NCBI RefSeq assembly: GCF_910592395.1
Contig: NC_088316.1
Span: 18,786,001 to 18,850,000 of the forward strand
Reading direction: 5' to 3'
Length of the DNA stretch: 64,000 nucleotides
From: Lineus longissimus
Taxonomy: Eukaryota > Nemertea > Pilidiophora > Heteronemertea > Lineidae
Shown: in pieces, positions 60,114-64,000 of the stretch
Numbering within the stretch: the first letter of the stretch is position 1
Layout: each line of letters begins with the position of its first letter
Program-made: the position numbers and the translations under genes
Notes under the pieces: model-generated
Database searches by the model: none
Told to the model about the DNA's origin: nothing
What the model saw: only the letters and a program-made list of their open reading frames with translations

Positions 60114-61357
60114 AAATTTTGCTGTTGTGGTCCAGAGTACTGATCAAACCTAGACCTGTTATCTGGCTTATAGGATTGGAACGGGTAGGGTTGAGGACAT
60201 CGAGTGTCCTGACGAAACTGTTGACCATTATCTGATGGCTGATAATGGGACGGAGAAAAGGGTGGCGCTGGAGGCCTTACGGGCATGAAAGTAGGGTTCA
60301 TCCCACGACTGACCATGTTCTGGTAAGTATAACAGTTTCTCCACACATGATTGGGTTTGTGGCAGAAATAACAGACAATGTTGGAGGTGGCACGACGGGG
60401 AGAGTTACCAGAACGAGAAATACCATAGGAACCCTGAGAACGACGACTGTCCCTACATGGGGATCTACTGGATAAACGATGACTATCTGAATAGGAACGA
60501 TAACGGTCTCTAGCCGGACTACGACTAGGACGTCTAGACTGATGACTCACAGGAGATGGCGAACTTGAACGGTAGTTCGAGCTATATGTACGAGCACCAG
60601 TATCAGAGTTGGACTGTGGTTGACTAAAATGAACCTGAGGTTGAGTCCTGACCTCTATAGACAAATCTTGCACTTCTGTGCGAAGAGCAGCAAGTTGCTC
60701 AGTGAGCCTGTCAACTGCGCAAGCACTACTGTTAGTGGATGCACTAGCAGTGGCCACATGGACCTGATCAGTGATAAATGATACCTGCTTATTAGCAGTA
60801 GTTGGCCTGTCTGGCTCAGAAAAATCTAAATATTGTTGAGCACGTTCAACGAGAACTGCCACGTCTGCATCTGCAGGGGCAGCCATGATGACTGCTGCCT
60901 GACAATTGGTAGGCAAAACCTGTAAGAATTTGTCCCGAACCTGGACCTCATTATAATGAATACGCTGGGCTGCTAAGCGTATCTTATTGAGAGTCATTTC
61001 GGCTGAATCGCCTGGGGTATGGGAAAGAGAATGAAAATGCTTGACATTGGCAAAATTTGAATGGGTTGGACTGAACCGCTGCATAAACTGTGCTCTGAGA
61101 TTAGCGATAGTGGGGAAAACTTTTCCCACTGCCCACAGACGTGCTTTGCCACGAAGTCTAGCCTTGAACAATGTTATGATATGAATCATCTCTGCAGCAT
61201 TTGCTGGCTCGTGGAGATTGTGGAAGTGAAGGTAGTCCATAAACGATAAGATATGTGCATGACAAATGTCATGGTCGATCACTTCACCATCAAACAAAGG
61301 AGGTAGAAAATCGGTGCCCCTGAAAGCAGGTGGTGCTGGATCTGCTGGCCCTTCCAT
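60110..61357 (-). CDS. gag: Retrotransposon gag protein
   Basis: 415 aa from the ATG at 61357 (MEGPADPAPPAFRG). The open frame extends upstream, but only with non-ATG codons. The N-terminal half has capsid-like helical content (FKARLRGKARLWAVGK, FMQRFSPTHSNFANVKHF). The middle is Ser/Arg/Pro-rich. A single zinc knuckle near the C-terminus has the C-x2-C-x4-H-x4-C pattern (CYFCHKPNHVWRNC) and should bind the element's RNA. The stop TAG at 60110-60112 directly follows the slippery site. Confidence 0.92.
   Translation of the reverse strand: MEGPADPAPPAFRGTDFLPPLFDGEVIDHDICHAHILSFMDYLHFHNLHEPANAAEMIHIITLFKARLRGKARLWAVGKVFPTIANLRAQFMQRFSPTHSNFANVKHFHSLSHTPGDSAEMTLNKIRLAAQRIHYNEVQVRDKFLQVLPTNCQAAVIMAAPADADVAVLVERAQQYLDFSEPDRPTTANKQVSFITDQVHVATASASTNSSACAVDRLTEQLAALRTEVQDLSIEVRTQPQVHFSQPQSNSDTGARTYSSNYRSSSPSPVSHQSRRPSRSPARDRYRSYSDSHRLSSRSPCRDSRRSQGSYGISRSGNSPRRATSNIVCYFCHKPNHVWRNCYTYQNMVSRGMNPTFMPVRPPAPPFSPSHYQPSDNGQQFRQDTRCPQPYPFQSYKPDNRSRFDQYSGPQQQNF
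60113..60119 (-). promoter_or_regulatory. -1 ribosomal frameshift site between gag and pol
   Basis: On the element's strand the last gag codons are CAA AAT TTT TAG. This contains the heptamer A AAT TTT, which fits the X XXY YYZ rule for -1 slippage. A -1 step here enters the pol frame, which is open from this point onward. The downstream stimulatory structure was not worked out. Confidence 0.8.
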
Positions 61358-62357
61358 TATTACTGTAAAGGGGTAAAAGTTAGTTATGAAGGAATAAAAA
61401 GTCAGGTATTTGGGAAGCAAAAGTTAATTTCTTCTGAAAAGGAAATGCAACATTAAAGGTTGGGTTGGTCTGTTGTCTATCTTGCTGTAACAGGGCAAAG
61501 CTAAACAAAGTTCATATTATAGATATACAGTTGTCAAAATCCTCGGGGTCCGGTTCCAGTCAGTTTGCAATAACGAGTGAAAATTTAAGATTAAATGCAT
61601 TAAATGCTATGAATCGACTGATATTGCAAAGTATTGTACTATACTCTGCCAAAATTGAAATGATGCACAAAAATATTGTCCTATTACTAATTAGTTTATA
61701 AAATGTCTTTCAAAACAGTTAATATAAATGACTATCAAAAAGTTTACAAATGTCTCTCAAAAGTTTATAAAATGTCTTTCAAAAAGTTGATAAAATGTCT
61801 CTTTTAAAACTGCAACGCTGGATCAGCTGGAGCCTGGAACGGTATCGGATCTCGAGTAGACATCAGGGCGAATTGAAGAGTATTCTGGCTGCTGGGCACA
61901 TCATCCGTGAACGTTATAGCACATGTCATGATGTAGAAGTTGAATAGTTCGGTACACACAGAGATAGACGTGTACTATGCGTACTGACGAAGACGGTGTC
62001 CGTCAATCGATTAAAAAATGCTGCGCTCACACTCACAGTGATTCATGGCGATCACAGTGATTTATAACGAAAGTGACGATATATAAATATAATGAAATTC
62101 GCACTTACGTCACGAACAGTTTAAAAAAAATTCACGATTTTATAAATATTATATTGACAAACGAACGTCACTATTCTGCCTCCCGATGAAATGAGCGAGT
62201 TAGAAATCACGTAGGTGTACACGTAATGTACATAATGGACTGCAGTAGCACTAGCACGTGGCGTGAAAAACGGAGTCCTCGGTTAATAGAATCTGCTCCA
62301 AGACTGAAACGCATCCGGACTCACTGTCACGAATTGAAGATCCTGGGAAGGTCGCCA
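61358..62357. other. Retrotransposon 5' leader
   Basis: About 1 kb between the 5' LTR and the gag ATG. It contains short local repeats around 61.70-61.80 kb (aaatgtct-t-caaaa-gtt units). No convincing frame. Presumed untranslated leader with packaging signals. Confidence 0.55.
62340..62357 (-). other. Candidate tRNA primer-binding site
   Basis: Immediately next to the 5' LTR, on the element's strand, is TGGCGACCTTCCCAGGA. TGG matches the universal CCA 3' end of tRNA, and the rest implies a primer ending GGTCGCCA. Some arginine tRNAs end this way, but I could not confirm the tRNA. Confidence 0.65.
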
Positions 62358-62551
62358 TGTTGTATTTGCACAGGTTACAAACGTAATAAGTCCTGAATTT
62401 GCCTTCTAACGTCCGGATCCTTTATTCTAACACTGCTTCACAAAATTATACACACCAAAGTCATAATTGATAAAATAGTTCGTCGGGATGACGATTCGTG
62501 CACGTGATTATAAAATACTCGGGAGACTGGAATAACTCTCTATCGCTCTCT

Positions 62552-62582
<31 letters not shown>

Positions 62583-62855
62583 GCCGAGAGCGTGCGGACA
62601 GCTGTTTTGTATTCACGCGCAGCTTTGTCTGCACCAATCAGGGGGCAACGTTGATGCGTCTCCATCCAATGAGGAGCCGCATCAATGCTGACGTAATTGA
62701 TCACGCTGGGGAGAATGGAGGATTAAAAGTAGACCGTGGGAATTTTCACAGGTATCTTATCTGATACCCAATTCCAATAATCTCGCACACTTAATTCCAA
62801 GAATTACACATTACAGTGCTACTCATAAGAAAGGTTTTACAATTACTATACAACA
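62358..62855 (-). repeat. 5' LTR (right copy)
   Basis: 498 bp matching the left LTR base for base in my reading. Followed on the plus strand by TTGG, the same four bases that precede the left LTR. Confidence 0.95.
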
Positions 62856-62859
62856 TTGG

Positions 62860-64000
62860 TGTCACCTTGAAACAATGTTGTCCAACACCTACCCCTTTAC
62901 AGTGACACACGATATGCTCCCATTATCCATTTGGTCAAATGGTTTGCATGTATTCTTGAATTGGTATTGGTATCTTTATATTGAATTGCTGTCAGAGAAT
63001 CGAGATTGAAATGCAAAGGAGGTTGAAGGAAGCACTGCTGTGCAGGCCGCTATACAAGTCGCCACAACGCTTTCTGCCCAAGAGCACTTAACTTCTTGCT
63101 GATAAGCATATAAGCCATTGGCCCAATTGGTAGGCATCTTTCTTAAGCTTGTTGAGAGAATGTTACATCAGGGAGGCCAATCCCACAACTCCTGACATCT
63201 AGGGATTAAAGCAACCATAAGACATTTTGAATGAAGTCAACATGCACCCTATTTGAACTAACTACATGTAGTTAATTGATTCAGTTAACTTGTATCTTTT
63301 GTTGACTGGTTCAGTGTGTTGACACTTGAATAGATTGATTACTTAGGCAGGTTTCTTTAGAATACCATAGGGTTCCATTCAACATAGGTGGACCAGATTC
63401 CACGATCCTTGCTCCGGATTATTTTGGTCACTAATACTTTCACTAGCACACATAATTTTGAGTAGTCCATTACACTTCACCAACTAAAACTTTGTTTCAT
63501 TTCTTCATGAAGCTTATGCTAAGATAATGCTACACGTAGTGCTAGTAATAAGTGTTTGTGTTCACATGTAGCTGTTTATTAAGTTGCTTTGATAGTCACT
63601 GTCACAAGTTCAGTTTATTTCTGTGCTGTTTTAATAGGTTATGACACACTTTTCACATTGACACGAGACTGACAAGGCACTTCTTCTTAAACACAAGAGA
63701 AAACTTGCTCAATTAACAAAATGACATCAGCAAATCCTTTCAAAATTAACTGAATACCGGTAAATAATAGAAAATGTGTTTTTATAGATGTCTTTCCCAA
63801 CCATTTGAACATCCAGCCACATTCTAAGAAGCTACAACACAACCAATGAATGATTGCCCATATTGATAAGAATTAGAACAGTTTCTACTCAGACTAACCT
63901 GGATATTCAGAAAGTCTTCATATCAAGTCTATTCTCTTCTAGCTGTGCATTACCTGAAAGGTAGCCTGAGCCCGTCACAGATGCAGGGTCAGACCAGCCC
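62860..64000. other. PHKA intron after the retrotransposon
   Basis: I searched for the next PHKA exon and found no open segment with splice sites that resembles the protein. Presumably the intron continues past the window. Confidence 0.5.

Larger units (their letters stand above)
53792..62855 (-). mobile_element. Full-length Ty3/gypsy-type LTR retrotransposon
   Basis: A 9,064-bp element antisense to PHKA inside its intron. It has two 498-bp LTRs that read as identical, each TGTTGT...ACAACA, and TTGG on both flanks (53788-53791 and 62856-62859). On the minus strand the order is 5' LTR, primer-binding site, leader (about 1 kb), gag, pol (protease-RT-RNase H-integrase), about 1 kb of non-coding DNA, 3' LTR. 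The RT-before-integrase order defines Ty3/gypsy rather than Ty1/copia. No envelope gene is visible, so this is a retrotransposon and not a retrovirus. Open reading frames and matching LTRs indicate a very recent insertion. Being intronic and antisense, it need not disrupt PHKA if spliced out. Confidence 0.96.

Noticed and set aside
1-64000. CRISPR arrays, operons, ribosome binding sites
   Set aside because: The window is eukaryotic nuclear DNA with introns; no spaced direct-repeat array was seen.

Overview
The window is animal nuclear DNA: multi-exon genes with short GT-AG introns, a homeobox gene, tRNA- and 5S-derived SINE-like repeats, a LINE relic and a full-length LTR retrotransposon. Intron density, single-copy family members and frequent tacatgta-type motifs point to an invertebrate bilaterian, perhaps a lophotrochozoan or an invertebrate deuterostome. 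The species cannot be fixed from the sequence. I rebuilt exons by hand from splice sites, reading-frame phase and remembered family similarity; no alignment or transcript data were available.

Layout. (1) 1-7.5 kb, minus strand: the first five exons of a GABA-B-receptor-like class C GPCR, cut by the window start. (2) 8.8-9.3 kb: 3' end of a LINE. (3) 9.6-18.8 kb, plus: PHF14, a four-PHD chromatin reader with an unusually long charged C-terminal tail. (4) 19.5-23.4 kb, plus: complete VPS36 (ESCRT-II), 13 exons, 383 aa. (5) 23.4-32.2 kb: intergenic DNA with small repeats and a tRNA-Pro-like sequence. (6) 32.2-39.3 kb, plus: complete PHOX2-type paired-like homeobox gene, four exons, 271 aa, with small repeats in and around its introns. 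(7) 40.8-43.3 kb, minus: complete OCIAD1/2-like gene, seven exons, 285 aa. (8) 44.5 kb to beyond the window end, plus: phosphorylase kinase regulatory alpha subunit (PHKA), head to head with OCIAD, including what looks like a pair of mutually exclusive exons.

(9) 53.8-62.9 kb: inside a PHKA intron, antisense to the host gene, lies an apparently intact Ty3/gypsy-type retrotransposon of about 9.06 kb. Its two 498-bp LTRs read as identical, it is flanked by a TTGG duplication, and gag and pol are open with a -1 slippery heptamer abutting the gag stop. This implies a very recent insertion.

The host genes do not form a pathway. They are unrelated neighbours in chromatin reading, endosomal sorting, neuronal specification, mitochondrial/endosomal function and glycogen metabolism. 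The most novel items are the PHKA alternative exon pair, the young retrotransposon, the extended PHF14 tail, and several short structured repeats.
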